DNA of 26,514 nucleotides. It comes from JBBILG01 sp037445085. Lineage in GTDB: Bacteria > Pseudomonadota > Gammaproteobacteria > Burkholderiales > Methylophilaceae. Location of the stretch: the NCBI GenBank assembly GCA_037445085.1, contig JBBILG010000014.1, positions 1 to 26,514 of the forward strand, read 5' to 3'. Below are positions 7,584-16,237 of this stretch, one piece after another (the stretch's first letter is position 1; each line of letters opens with the position of its first letter). A program made the translations under genes and the position numbers. The notes below the pieces were generated by a model. It ran no database searches. It worked only from the letters and a program-made list of their open reading frames with translations, and was not told the DNA's origin.

Positions 7584-8972
7584 TCAGGCGGCGGCCAGCG
7601 CGACGCGCGCCCGCGCAATGGCCTGGCGTACCTGGGCCGGGGCGGTGCCGCCTACATGGTCGCGGCTGGCGAGCGACCCTTCCAGGGTCAGCACGTCGAA
7701 TACATCGGCAGCCACCAGGCCGGAAAAGCCTTGCAGTTCTTCCAGGGCGAGGTCGCACAGGTCGCAACCCTTCTCCTCGGCATGCCGCACGGCGCGCGCC
7801 ACTACCTCGTGGGCATCGCGAAAGGGCAGGCCGCGCTTTACCAGATAGTCGGCCAGATCGGTAGCGGTGGCGTACCCTTCGGCAGCGGCACGGCGCATCG
7901 CCGCCTGGTCCACGCGGACGCCGCACAGCATGTCGGCATAAATTTCCAGGGTCGCGAGCAGGGTGTCTGCGCTATCGAACAGCGGCTCCTTGTCTTCCTG
8001 GTTGTCCTTGTTGTAGGCGAGCGGCTGCGCTTTCATCAGGGTGAGCAACGCCACCAGGTGGCCGTTGACGCGGCCGGTCTTGCCGCGCACCAGCTCGGGC
8101 ACGTCGGGATTCTTCTTCTGCGGCATGATGGAAGAGCCGGTGGTAAAGCGGTCGGCAATGATGACGAAGCCGAAGCGAGGACTTGACCACAGAATCAGTT
8201 CTTCCGACAGGCGCGACAGGTGAGTCATCGTGAGCGCGGCGGCGGCGGTGAATTCGATGGCGAAGTCGCGATCCGAAACGGCATCCAGCGAGTTCTCGCA
8301 CACGCCGTCGAAACCCAGTTCGCACGCCACCCGTTCCCGATCGATGGGATAGCTGGTGCCGGCCAGCGCGGCCGCGCCCAGCGGCAGGCGGTTAAGGCGG
8401 CGGCGGCAGTCCGTGAAGCGCCCGGCGTCGCGCACGAGCATTTCATAATAGGCCATGAGATGGTGGCCGAACGTCACCGGCTGCGCCACCTGCAGATGGG
8501 TGAAGCCGGGCATGACGGTGTCGGCATGCTGCTCGGCCAGGTCCACCAGCGCCGCCTGCAGCCTGCGGATGCGCGCCAGCGTCTCGTCCACTACGGCGCG
8601 CAGCCACAGGCGCACGTCGGTGGCCACCTGGTCGTTGCGCGAGCGGCCGGTATGCAAGCGCTTGCCGGCATCGCCCACCTTGTCGGTGAGGCGCTTCTCG
8701 ATGTTGAGATGCACGTCTTCCAGGTCCAGTGACCACTCGAACCTGCCGGCGCGGATTTCTTCCAGGATTTCGGCGAGGCCGCGCTCGATGGCGGCGAAGT
8801 CGTCGGCGGCGATGATGCCGCGGGCAGACAGCATGCGGGCATGAGCCAGCGAGCCCCGGATGTCGAATTCCGCCAGGCGCCGGTCGAAACCGACTGAAGC
8901 GGTATAGCGCTTGACCCGTTCGGCCACCGGTTCGCCGAAGCGCCCGGACCAGGTCTTGGATTCATCTTGCAT
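7584..8972 (-). CDS. argH: Argininosuccinate lyase
   Basis: This 462-residue cytosolic enzyme splits argininosuccinate into arginine and fumarate, the last step of arginine synthesis. It begins MQDESKTWSGRFGEP, contains the TGRSRNDQVATD stretch and the fumarase/lyase superfamily signature GSSIMPQKKNPD, and matches the usual length. I prefer the ATG at 8972; a GTG four codons upstream is also open and neither has a convincing Shine-Dalgarno. It is divergent from algZ, the arrangement known in Pseudomonas, with only 32 bases between start codons, so its promoter must lie inside the algZ coding region. Confidence 0.97.
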   Translation of the reverse strand: MQDESKTWSGRFGEPVAERVKRYTASVGFDRRLAEFDIRGSLAHARMLSARGIIAADDFAAIERGLAEILEEIRAGRFEWSLDLEDVHLNIEKRLTDKVGDAGKRLHTGRSRNDQVATDVRLWLRAVVDETLARIRRLQAALVDLAEQHADTVMPGFTHLQVAQPVTFGHHLMAYYEMLVRDAGRFTDCRRRLNRLPLGAAALAGTSYPIDRERVACELGFDGVCENSLDAVSDRDFAIEFTAAAALTMTHLSRLSEELILWSSPRFGFVIIADRFTTGSSIMPQKKNPDVPELVRGKTGRVNGHLVALLTLMKAQPLAYNKDNQEDKEPLFDSADTLLATLEIYADMLCGVRVDQAAMRRAAAEGYATATDLADYLVKRGLPFRDAHEVVARAVRHAEEKGCDLCDLALEELQGFSGLVAADVFDVLTLEGSLASRDHVGGTAPAQVRQAIARARVALAAA

Positions 8973-8995
8973 GTTGGGTGGCACTTACCAATAAT
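8967..8995 (+). promoter_or_regulatory. Candidate sigma-70 promoter for algZ
   Basis: TTGCAT (8967-8972) and AATAAT (8990-8995) are separated by exactly 17 bases. Transcription from here would start only about 3-8 bases before the algZ ATG, so the message would be nearly leaderless. The -35 overlaps the argH start codon. This is a visual match only. Confidence 0.35.
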
Positions 8996-9004
8996 CGGGG
9001 TAAC

Positions 9005-10024
9005 ATGGCAAGTATAAAGCAAAACCACAACCGCCTCCCCGTCACGCTGCCGGACATGCGCAACCTCGGCATACAATTGCGCGTGCTGGTGTTGGCCAGC
9101 GCCATGGCGGCGGGCGCGGCGCTGTTGCGCACCACCCGCCCCGCCGACGCCTGGGAGGAACTGCTGGAGATTTCCGCCAGCATGCAGCCCGTGCTGCTCG
9201 CCAGCATGCTGGTATTGTTCATCGTCCATCGCCAATTGCAAAAGCTGCCTTACCGCCTGGGCGTGGTGGCCGTATTCGCCATCGTGCTGGGGCTGACCAC
9301 GCTGCACCGGCAGGGCGCCGTCTGGCTGCTCGGGGGCGACAGCGCGCCGGCACTGTGGCGGTTGTGGACATTCGCCGCGCTGGTGACCGGTATCCTGCTG
9401 CTCTATTTCAACCTGCGCGGCCGCGCGCTGTCGCCAGCCCTCGCCGAAGCGCGCCTGCAGGCATTGCAGGCGCGCATCCGGCCGCACTTCCTGTTCAATT
9501 CCCTCAACGCCGTGCTGTCGATGATCCGTAATGATCCGCGCCGTGCCGAGAGCGCGCTGGAGGATCTCGCCGACCTGTTCCGCATGGTGATGGCGGACAA
9601 CCGCGCACTGGTGCCGCTGGCGGGCGAACTGGAGTTGTGCCGGCAGTATCTGGGCCTGGAAAAGTTGCGTCTCGGCGAACGGCTCAATGTCGTCTGGCAC
9701 ATCGACCACATGCCGGCCGATGCGCTGGTGCCGCCACTGCTGCTGCAGCCGCTGCTGGAAAACGCCGTGTATCACGGCATCGAGCCGGCGGAGGCGGGCG
9801 GGGAGGTCGTCATCAACATTTTCCTGCGCGAGCGCCGGCTGTACCTCTACCTCAGCAATCCCTACCGCAGGGACGGCAACCACCCGGGCGGCAACCGCAT
9901 GGCGCTGGCCAACGTCCGCGAACGTCTGGCGCTGCATTTCGACGCCGAGGCCCAACTCGACATCCGCGTCACCGAGGGACGCTACCAAGTGCGCATCGCC
10001 ATTCCCTACCGCACCGAGCCATGA
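9005..10024 (+). CDS. algZ: AlgZ/FimS/LytS-type membrane sensor histidine kinase
   Basis: The 339-residue protein has four probable transmembrane helices in its first 135 residues and then a His_kinase (PF06580) module. The phospho-accepting histidine is H161 in RPHFLFNSLN, and the N box is LLLQPLLENAVYHGIEP. The nucleotide-binding glycine region is unusual, reading GGNRMALANVRERL instead of GxGxGL; as I recall, AlgZ relatives share this variation. It should phosphorylate the AlgR-like regulator, whose start overlaps its stop (ATGA). A GTG at 8978 extends the frame nine codons, but the ATG at 9005 has GGGG nearby. What it senses cannot be told from sequence. Confidence 0.9.
   Translation: MASIKQNHNRLPVTLPDMRNLGIQLRVLVLASAMAAGAALLRTTRPADAWEELLEISASMQPVLLASMLVLFIVHRQLQKLPYRLGVVAVFAIVLGLTTLHRQGAVWLLGGDSAPALWRLWTFAALVTGILLLYFNLRGRALSPALAEARLQALQARIRPHFLFNSLNAVLSMIRNDPRRAESALEDLADLFRMVMADNRALVPLAGELELCRQYLGLEKLRLGERLNVVWHIDHMPADALVPPLLLQPLLENAVYHGIEPAEAGGEVVINIFLRERRLYLYLSNPYRRDGNHPGGNRMALANVRERLALHFDAEAQLDIRVTEGRYQVRIAIPYRTEP
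9011..9016 (-). promoter_or_regulatory. Candidate -10 element for argH
   Basis: Read leftward, TATACT (five of six matches to the consensus) lies 38 bases before the argH ATG, inside the first codons of algZ. No good -35 is visible at the right distance. If real, argH and algZ promoters overlap back to back. Confidence 0.3.
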
Positions 10025-10770
10025 GCACGCCCGAGCCGCTGAAGGTCCTGATCGCCGACGACGAGACGCCGGCTCGCAACCGCCTGCGCGAACTGCTGGC
10101 CGAGCTTCCCGACGTGGTGGTGTGCGGCGAGGCGTGCAACGGCAAGGAGGCACTGTCCATGGCCATCGCAGACCTGCCCCACGTCATGCTGCTGGACATC
10201 CGCATGCCGGAGATGGACGGCATCGAGGCGGCCGAGCATACGCTCAAGTTCCACTGCCCGCCCGCCATCATCTTCACCACCGCCTTCGACGCCCACGCCA
10301 TGCAGGCCTTCGAGATGAACGCGGTGGACTACCTGCTCAAGCCCATCCGCCGCGAACGCCTGGTCGGCGCGCTGAAGAAGGCGCGCGCGCTGCTGCCCGA
10401 CCAGCTCGGCGGCATCCGTCCGCTGCGGCCGCAGCGCAGCCATTTCAGCATCAACGAACGCGGCCGCATCCTGCTCGTCCCGGTAGACGAGGTCATCTAC
10501 CTGCGGGCGGAAATGAAATACCTCACCTTGCGCACGCGCGAGCGTGAATATCTGCTGGAGGATTCGCTGTCGCGCATCGAACAGGAGTTCCCGCAGCGCT
10601 TCGTGCGCCTGCACCGCAACTGCCTGGTGGCGCAGGCCGGCATCCGCGGCTTCGAGAAGCGCCAGGAATCGGGCGGCGAGCAGTACTGGGTAGCACTGCT
10701 GCGCGACATTCCGGACACCCTGCCGGTGAGCCGGCGCCAGCAGCACGTGGTGCACGAAATGGGCGGCTGA
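10021..10770 (+). CDS. algR: AlgR-like LytTR response regulator
   Basis: The 249-residue protein has an N-terminal receiver domain with acidic pair D13-D14, phospho-acceptor D59 in LLDIRMPEMDG, and the conserved lysine in DYLLKPIR. A C-terminal LytTR DNA-binding domain follows from about residue 140, containing EVIYLRAEMKYLTL and RFVRLHRNCLV. Such regulators bind direct-repeat DNA sites; in Pseudomonas AlgR controls alginate, twitching motility and virulence. It is translationally coupled to algZ. The pair sits between argH and hemC, the same order as in Pseudomonas. Target genes here are unknown. Confidence 0.93.
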   Translation: MSTPEPLKVLIADDETPARNRLRELLAELPDVVVCGEACNGKEALSMAIADLPHVMLLDIRMPEMDGIEAAEHTLKFHCPPAIIFTTAFDAHAMQAFEMNAVDYLLKPIRRERLVGALKKARALLPDQLGGIRPLRPQRSHFSINERGRILLVPVDEVIYLRAEMKYLTLRTREREYLLEDSLSRIEQEFPQRFVRLHRNCLVAQAGIRGFEKRQESGGEQYWVALLRDIPDTLPVSRRQQHVVHEMGG

Positions 10771-10778
10771 GCGCCCTG

Positions 10779-10787
10779 TGCTAGAAT
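10779..10787 (+). promoter_or_regulatory. Extended -10 promoter candidate for hemC
   Basis: TGCTAGAAT, an extended -10 (TGn plus a five-of-six hexamer), lies 34 bases before the hemC ATG in the 51-bp gap after algR. The -35 region is poor, which is normal for extended -10 promoters. It would give the heme genes transcription independent of algZ-algR. Confidence 0.45.
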
Positions 10788-10821
10788 CTAGCCCCTCACC
10801 GCCACCGCAAGTTCCGCCTCC

Positions 10822-11757
10822 ATGAGCAACCCGCCCCGCCTGGTCATCGCCACCCGCGAAAGTCAGCTTGCCATGTGGCAGGCGCGCCACGTGCAGGCGC
10901 AGTTGCGGCGGCTCTACCCGGACACCCGGGTGGACCTCCTCGGCATGACCACCACCGGCGACCAGATGCTCGACGCGCCGCTGGCCCGCATCGGCGGCAA
11001 GGGGCTGTTCGTCAAGGAACTGGAACAGGCGCTGGCGGACGGCCGCGCCGACCTGGCGGTGCACTCCATGAAGGACGTGCCGATGACACTGCCGGATGGC
11101 TTCGTGCTGGCCGCCACCAGCGCACGCGAAGATCCGCGCGATGCTTTTGTCTCCGTGCACCACCAAGGGCTGCAGTATCTGCCGGAAGGCAGCGTGGTGG
11201 GCACTTCCAGCCTGCGCCGGCAAAGCCAGCTCAAGGCACGCCTGCCGCACCTCAGGATTGCGCCGCTGCGCGGCAACCTGCAGACGCGCCTGCGCAAGCT
11301 CGACGAAGGTCAGTACGCCGCCATCGTCCTCGCCGCCGCCGGACTGCGGCGTCTCGGCCTGCAAGACCGCATCGCCCAGTATCTCGCGCCCGAGGACAGC
11401 ATTCCCGCCGTCGGCCAAGGCGCGCTCGGCCTGGAAATCCGCAGCGACCGCGCGGACCTGTTGCCGCTCCTGGCGCCGCTCAACGATGCCGGCAGTGCCG
11501 CCTGCGTGGCCGCCGAGCGCGCCATGAGCCGGGCACTGGCCGGGAGCTGCACGGTACCGCTGGGCGCCTACGGCCGCATCCACGACGGCACCCTGCACCT
11601 GATCGGCTTCGTCGCCAGCGTGGACGGCAGCGAGCTGGTGCGCGCCGCGGCGAGCGGGCAGCCGGCCGAGGCCGAGGCGCTCGGCGAGAGCCTGGCGCAG
11701 CGGCTGCTCGCCCAAGGCGCCGACCGCATCCTGGCCGCGCTGGGCAGCCATGTCTGA
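10822..11757 (+). CDS. hemC: Porphobilinogen deaminase (hydroxymethylbilane synthase)
   Basis: The 311-residue enzyme joins four porphobilinogen molecules into hydroxymethylbilane in the cytosol. It shows IATRESQLAMWQARHV, GKGLFVKELEQAL, the VHSMKDVP motif, and the dipyrromethane-cofactor cysteine C243 in AGSCTVPLGAY. Length is normal. It has no clear Shine-Dalgarno. Its last eight bases overlap the start of hemD, so the next pathway enzyme is made from the same message. Confidence 0.97.
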   Translation: MSNPPRLVIATRESQLAMWQARHVQAQLRRLYPDTRVDLLGMTTTGDQMLDAPLARIGGKGLFVKELEQALADGRADLAVHSMKDVPMTLPDGFVLAATSAREDPRDAFVSVHHQGLQYLPEGSVVGTSSLRRQSQLKARLPHLRIAPLRGNLQTRLRKLDEGQYAAIVLAAAGLRRLGLQDRIAQYLAPEDSIPAVGQGALGLEIRSDRADLLPLLAPLNDAGSAACVAAERAMSRALAGSCTVPLGAYGRIHDGTLHLIGFVASVDGSELVRAAASGQPAEAEALGESLAQRLLAQGADRILAALGSHV

Positions 11758-12526
11758 ACGGCCGCTGGCGGGTTGCGGCATCGCCATCACCCGGCCGCTG
11801 GAACAGGCGCACGCGCTGGCGGAACTGATCCGCCAGCAAGGAGGCACCCCCACCCTGTTTCCCCTGCTCGCCATCGTGCCACTCGCCGACTACACCGCCT
11901 GCGACGCCGCCATCGCCGGGCTGGCAGACTGCGACTGGGCCCTCTTCATCAGCGGCAATGCCGTGGAACAGGCCATGCCGCGCATCCGCCGACAGTTCCC
12001 CCAGTGGCCGCCGAGACCGCGCTGCGCGGCCGTGGGTCCGGGCAGCGCGGCCGCACTGGCGCGGCACGGCATCCATGAGGTACGCATCCCGGCAGGGCGC
12101 TACGACAGCGAGAGCCTGCTGGCGCTGCCGGAATTGCAGCACATGCAGGGCCGGCGCGTGATGATTTTCCGCGGCATCGGCGGCCGCGAACTGCTGGCGC
12201 AGACCCTGGCGGAGCGCGGCGCCGAAGTCGTTCTGGCCGAATGCTACCGGCGCGACAACCCGCAGGCAGACGCTGGTGAACTCGCCCGGCTGTGGCAGAA
12301 TAGGCGGCTGCAGGCCATCATCGTCACCAGCAGCGAGGCCATGCGCAACCTGCTGGCACTGGCGGGAGACGCCGACTGGCTGCGGCAGACGCCGATCTGC
12401 GTCAACCATGCACGCATCGCCATGCTGGCGCGCCAGCATGGCCTGCAGGCGGCGGTAGCGGACGCACCCGACGATGACGGGCTGCTGCGTTGCCTGCAAC
12501 TACATTGTCAAGGTCGCCCCTCATGA
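11750..12526 (+). CDS. hemD: Uroporphyrinogen-III synthase
   Basis: The 258-residue product is expected to cyclise hydroxymethylbilane with inversion of ring D. HemD sequences are poorly conserved; here the N-terminal GIAITRPLEQAHALAELI, the central CAAVGPGSAAALARHG and the later IIVTSSEAMRNLL are recognisable. The assignment is strengthened by its place directly after hemC (8-base overlap) and before hemX (ATGA overlap). Confidence 0.93.
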   Translation: MSERPLAGCGIAITRPLEQAHALAELIRQQGGTPTLFPLLAIVPLADYTACDAAIAGLADCDWALFISGNAVEQAMPRIRRQFPQWPPRPRCAAVGPGSAAALARHGIHEVRIPAGRYDSESLLALPELQHMQGRRVMIFRGIGGRELLAQTLAERGAEVVLAECYRRDNPQADAGELARLWQNRRLQAIIVTSSEAMRNLLALAGDADWLRQTPICVNHARIAMLARQHGLQAAVADAPDDDGLLRCLQLHCQGRPS

Positions 12527-13554
12527 GCGAAGACACGTCCACACCCGCCGCGCCGGCAGCACCGGCCCGCAGCCTGCTCGCCAAGGCGGCATTGCTGGCC
12601 GCCCTGGCCGCCCTGTTTTTTTCCCTGTGGCAGTGGTGGGATCAGCATCGCCGGAACTTAGAACTACAGCAAGTGCTCACTGACAGACTCAGCCGGTTCG
12701 ATGACCGCAGTCAGGAAACCGCACTGCTGGCCAGGCGTGCCGAGGAAATCGCCACCCGTCACGCGGCCAAGATCACCGTGCTCGAAGAAAAACTGCAGGC
12801 TTCCAGCGCCCAGCAGGAAGCGTTGCAGACCCTCTACCTGGAACTGGCCGGCCGGCGTGGCGAGTGGGCGGTGGCGGAAGTCGAACAACTGCTCATCATC
12901 GCCAGCCAGCAACTGCAACTGGCCGGCAACGTCCGGCCGGCGTTGCTGGCGCTGCGGGCGGCCGACAACCGCCTGCAGCAACTCGACAAGCCGCAGATCA
13001 TCTCGCTGCGCAAGGCCATCGAACAGGACATCCAGCGCCTGCAGGCGGTGCCGCGGGTCGATACCGTGGGCATGAGCCTCAGTCTTTCCACGCTGGCCGA
13101 GAACATCGACCAGTTGCCGCTGGTCAGCGAGCGCCATCCGCAGGAAACGGCGGAGACGGTGGCCCTGCCGGATACCGGGCCGTGGCAGCGCCTCACCCGG
13201 GAAATCTGGCAGGATCTCCGGCGCACGGTGCGCATCGAACGGGTGGACCGGCCGGAGCCTCCCCTGCTGGCACCGGAGCAGAGCTTCTTCCTGCGCGAGA
13301 ACCTGCGCCTGCGCCTGCTGGCCGCGCGCCTCGCCCTGCTGCAGCGCGAAGAAGCCAGCTACCGCACCGACCTGCGCCTGGCGGAGAACTGGCTGAGGCG
13401 CCACTTCGACACCCAGGACGCCGCCACGCGCGCCGCCCTGGTCACCCTGCAGCAACTGGCCGCCACCGGCATCACCATCGACATTCCCGACATCAGCACC
13501 AGCCTCAACGCGCTCAGCCAGTACAAGCTGACGCAGGAAACGGTGCGTCCATGA
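12523..13554 (+). CDS. hemX: HemX-like membrane protein (uroporphyrinogen-III C-methyltransferase-type annotation)
   Basis: This 343-residue protein has a short cytosolic N-terminus, one transmembrane helix at about residues 17-37 (LLAKAALLAALAALFFSLW) and a long helical, probably periplasmic part. That part opens with a coiled-coil-like stretch and includes EVEQLLIIASQQLQLAGN, typical of HemX. Databases often call this family a methyltransferase, but I see no SAM-binding motif; the true role is unknown. I chose the ATG overlapping the hemD stop (ATGA) instead of an earlier in-frame ATG. It overlaps hemY by four bases. Confidence 0.92.
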   Translation: MSEDTSTPAAPAAPARSLLAKAALLAALAALFFSLWQWWDQHRRNLELQQVLTDRLSRFDDRSQETALLARRAEEIATRHAAKITVLEEKLQASSAQQEALQTLYLELAGRRGEWAVAEVEQLLIIASQQLQLAGNVRPALLALRAADNRLQQLDKPQIISLRKAIEQDIQRLQAVPRVDTVGMSLSLSTLAENIDQLPLVSERHPQETAETVALPDTGPWQRLTREIWQDLRRTVRIERVDRPEPPLLAPEQSFFLRENLRLRLLAARLALLQREEASYRTDLRLAENWLRRHFDTQDAATRAALVTLQQLAATGITIDIPDISTSLNALSQYKLTQETVRP

Positions 13555-14744
13555 GGGCGCTGTTCTGGCTGCTGCTCATCCTGCTGGGCGCACTCACGCT
13601 CTCCATGGTGCTCAGCGACAACGAGGGCTACGTGCTGCTGGTGCAGCACCCCTATCGCATCGAACTGTCGCTCAACCTGTTCGTCGTGCTGCTGTTGTTG
13701 GGCTTCGTGCTGCTGCACGCCGCCCTGAGGCTCTTGCAGCACATCCTGCGCCTGCCGCACGACGTGCGCCGTTACAGGCAGGAGCAGCGGCACGTGCGTG
13801 CGCGTGCCGCCCTGCTGGAAAGCCTGCATAGCCTGGCCGAGGGCCGCTACGATAGGGCGGAAAAGGCAGCGGCGAGCGCCTTGCAGGGGGGCGAGGATAG
13901 CGGACTCGGCGCGCTGGTCGCCGCCCGCGCTGCGCACAAATTGGGCAAGACCGACCAGCGCGACCATTACCTTGCCGAGGCCGAGCGTCTGGCCCCACAG
14001 GCCAGCCTGGCGCGGCTGCTCATGCAGGCGGAGCTGCAGGTGGACGACCGCGATTATCTGCAGGCCCTGCACACCCTGCAGCAACTGGAAAAGCTGGAAC
14101 CGCAGCACCTGCCGGCCCTCAGGCTGGAGCTCAAGGTGCGGCAGAAGCTAGGGCACTGGGATCAGGTGCTGCAGCTTGCGGCCGTGCTGGAGAAGCGCCT
14201 CGCGCTGGGCGGCGAAACATTGCGCCAGGTGCGCATCAATGCCCACCGGCAGCAGCTCCTGCAGCGCGCCGGCAAACCGCGGGAACTGCTGGCCTGCTGG
14301 AACAGGATCTCCGAAAGCGATCAGCTGCAAACCCGGCTGGCGCTGACTGCCGCGCGCCTGCTCAACGACGCCGGCGAGGGCGCCGCCGCCGCCCGCATCG
14401 TCGAGATGAGCCTCACCCGCCAGTGGGACAGCGAGCTCGCCGCACTATACGGAGACTGCCGGGAGCCGGAACCGCTACGCCAGTTGCAGCAGGCGGAAGC
14501 CTGGCTGCAACGCCACCCCGGCGACGCCGGGCTGCTGCTGGCACTGGGCAGCCTGTGCATGCGGCAGGAATTGTGGGGCAAGGCGCAGAACTATCTGGAG
14601 GCCAGCGTGAGCATCCGGCCCAGTGCCGCCGGCCACCTCGCGCTGGCGCGGCTGCTCGAGCGCAACGACCGCCGGGAAGAAGCGCAGCGGCATTATCTGT
14701 ATAGTCTGGAATACGCGCTCGCCGCCCAGGAAAGCGCTCAATGA
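13551..14744 (+). CDS. hemY: HemY family TPR membrane protein
   Basis: The 397-residue protein has two N-terminal transmembrane helices (about residues 1-21 and 40-64), then basic residues and a long run of TPR-like helical repeats. This is the proteobacterial HemY encoded at the end of hem operons, distinct from the protoporphyrinogen oxidase also called HemY. It probably scaffolds heme-synthesis proteins at the inner membrane, but the role is not proven. Its start overlaps the hemX stop (ATGA). No hairpin with a T tract follows in the 49 bases before the convergent reductase gene. Confidence 0.94.
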   Translation: MRALFWLLLILLGALTLSMVLSDNEGYVLLVQHPYRIELSLNLFVVLLLLGFVLLHAALRLLQHILRLPHDVRRYRQEQRHVRARAALLESLHSLAEGRYDRAEKAAASALQGGEDSGLGALVAARAAHKLGKTDQRDHYLAEAERLAPQASLARLLMQAELQVDDRDYLQALHTLQQLEKLEPQHLPALRLELKVRQKLGHWDQVLQLAAVLEKRLALGGETLRQVRINAHRQQLLQRAGKPRELLACWNRISESDQLQTRLALTAARLLNDAGEGAAAARIVEMSLTRQWDSELAALYGDCREPEPLRQLQQAEAWLQRHPGDAGLLLALGSLCMRQELWGKAQNYLEASVSIRPSAAGHLALARLLERNDRREEAQRHYLYSLEYALAAQESAQ

Positions 14745-14793
14745 GACGACGCGCCGTGCGGCCCGATGTGCTGCATGCCCGTAGACGCGATGC

Positions 14794-15816
14794 CTACTTG
14801 GCCGGCACGGGCGCAGCGTAGGTAAAGGCGTCGGAGAAGAACTCCTCCGGCGGCAGGCCGGCGGCGACGAAATCGCGATGTGCCGCCTCCACCATGGCCG
14901 GCGCGCCGCAGCAATAGACCTGATAGCCGCTCAGGTCGCCGATGTCCTCCAGCACCGCCAGATGGACCAAGCCGGCGCGCCCGCGCCAGTCGTCCTCCGG
15001 CAGCGGGTCGGACAGCACCGGCACGTAGCCGATGCCGTGCTCGGCCTGCCAGCGCAGCGGCAGCTCGTTCATGTAGAGGTCCCGCAGGGCGTGCACGCCG
15101 CGGTAGAGCGTCATGCCGCGCCGCATCCTGTGGTGCAGTGCGTGTTCGATGATGCCTTTCACCGGAGCGAAGCCGGTGCCGCCGGCGACGAAGATGATGG
15201 GCTTGTCGCTGTCCTCGCGCAGAAAGAAACTGCCCAGCGGGCCTTCGAAGCGCAGGATGGTTTTTTCCTTCATCTCGTGAAACACGTATTCGGTGAACCG
15301 GCCGCCCGGAATCAGGCGCAGGTGCAGTTCCAGCAGGGCGTCATCGTGCGGTGCGTTGGCCAGCGAGAAGGCGCGGCGTCCGCCGTCCTTGAGCAGGAAG
15401 TCGATGTATTGGCCGGCAGCGAACTGCAAGCGTTCGTTGCTGGGCAGCTTGAGCCACATCACCATCACGTCGTGCGCCACGTGCTCCAGCCTTTCCACCC
15501 GACATGGCAGGATGCGCGGGCGCAAGCCGCTGGCGGCACTGACTTCGCGGCATTCGATGACGAGGTCGCTGGTCGGTCGGGCACAGCAGAACAGCGCCTT
15601 GCCGGCGGCGATTTCCTGCTCGCTCAGCGCATGCGGCTGATAGTGGCCGAGCTCCACCGTCCCCCGCAGCACCTGTCCCTTGCAGGCGCCGCAGGCGCCG
15701 TTGCGGCAGCCGTAGGGCAGGTTGTAGCCGGCCTCCATGGCGGCGGCGAGCACCGTCTCGTCGCCACTGACGCTGAAGCGGTGGCCGCTGGGCTCGATGG
15801 TGACCTGGAAAGACAT
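14794..15816 (-). CDS. 2Fe-2S ferredoxin/FAD/NAD(P)H reductase
   Basis: The 340-residue protein has three modules. An N-terminal plant-type 2Fe-2S ferredoxin domain has C37, C42, C45 and C77. An FAD-binding barrel carries RAFSLANAP. A C-terminal NAD(P)-binding domain has FVAGGTGFAPVKGI and YCCGAPAMVEA. Homologues are usually annotated CDP-6-deoxy-3,4-glucoseen reductase (AscD/RfbI), but no deoxysugar genes are nearby, so that name may mislead. It should pass electrons from NAD(P)H through FAD and the cluster to an unknown partner. The ATG at 15816 has AAGGAA before it and fits the domain start. An extended -10-like TGATACACT, read leftward, lies about 40 bases upstream. Confidence 0.9.
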   Translation of the reverse strand: MSFQVTIEPSGHRFSVSGDETVLAAAMEAGYNLPYGCRNGACGACKGQVLRGTVELGHYQPHALSEQEIAAGKALFCCARPTSDLVIECREVSAASGLRPRILPCRVERLEHVAHDVMVMWLKLPSNERLQFAAGQYIDFLLKDGGRRAFSLANAPHDDALLELHLRLIPGGRFTEYVFHEMKEKTILRFEGPLGSFFLREDSDKPIIFVAGGTGFAPVKGIIEHALHHRMRRGMTLYRGVHALRDLYMNELPLRWQAEHGIGYVPVLSDPLPEDDWRGRAGLVHLAVLEDIGDLSGYQVYCCGAPAMVEAAHRDFVAAGLPPEEFFSDAFTYAAPVPAK

Positions 15817-15907
15817 CGCGATTCCTTGACCTGGCACTTGACGCAAACCGCGCAGTGTATCACAGGACCAGGCCGCAGCCATGGCAAGCCGGTCAGCCCT
15901 CGCGGTG

Positions 15908-16225
15908 CTATTCCCCTTCGATGACGCCGTCGCGCGACCGTCGCCTGCACCGTATCGGCAGCAGGGTGGCGAGCAGCAGACAGACCAGCGCGTCGCTCAG
16001 CACACCCGGGAAGATCAGCAGCAGGCTGGCAATGACCTTGGCGGCACTGGCGAACAGGGCGCGCAAGGGATGCTGGCCCTGCTCCAGGGTCCGCATCAGG
16101 CGCCCCAGCGCCACCGGCCGCTAGTCCATGATCAGCATCCAGCCGAAGCGCTCGGCCAGCAGGAACAGCAGCACGATTTCCAACAGCGGAAATGCGAGTA
16201 GAATCAGCGGCAGCAATCTGCGCAT
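15908..16225 (-). pseudogene. fxsA: Apparently disrupted FxsA-family membrane protein
   Basis: The frame begins MRRLLPLILLAFPLLEIVLL, a normal FxsA start preceded by GAGGG, and reaches RFGWMLIMD before an in-frame TAG (16121-16123). The same frame then continues with RPVALGRLMRTLEQGQHPL and FPGVLSDALV to a normal end, DGVIEGE. Against E. coli FxsA recalled from memory, about 15-20 residues of the second membrane helix are missing at the TAG, so both a deletion and a stop are present with the frame kept. FxsA is an inner-membrane protein that relieves F-plasmid exclusion of phage T7. It may be a true pseudogene or an assembly error. Confidence 0.72.
16177..16204 (+). promoter_or_regulatory. 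Candidate promoter for cutA inside fxsA
   Basis: TTTCCA (16177-16182) and TAGAAT (16199-16204) are separated by 16 bases, ending 33 bases before the cutA ATG. Only 12 bases separate the cutA and fxsA start codons, so any cutA promoter must lie within the fxsA reading frame. The -35 matches the consensus in four of six positions. Confidence 0.35.
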
Positions 16226-16237
16226 CCAGTCGCCCTC

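Noticed and set aside
10006..11874. A 622-codon leftward open frame opposite algR-hemC
   Set aside because: It mirrors strongly recognised genes in GC-rich DNA, where antisense frames stay open by codon bias; its translation is Ala/Gln/Arg/His-rich with no domain.
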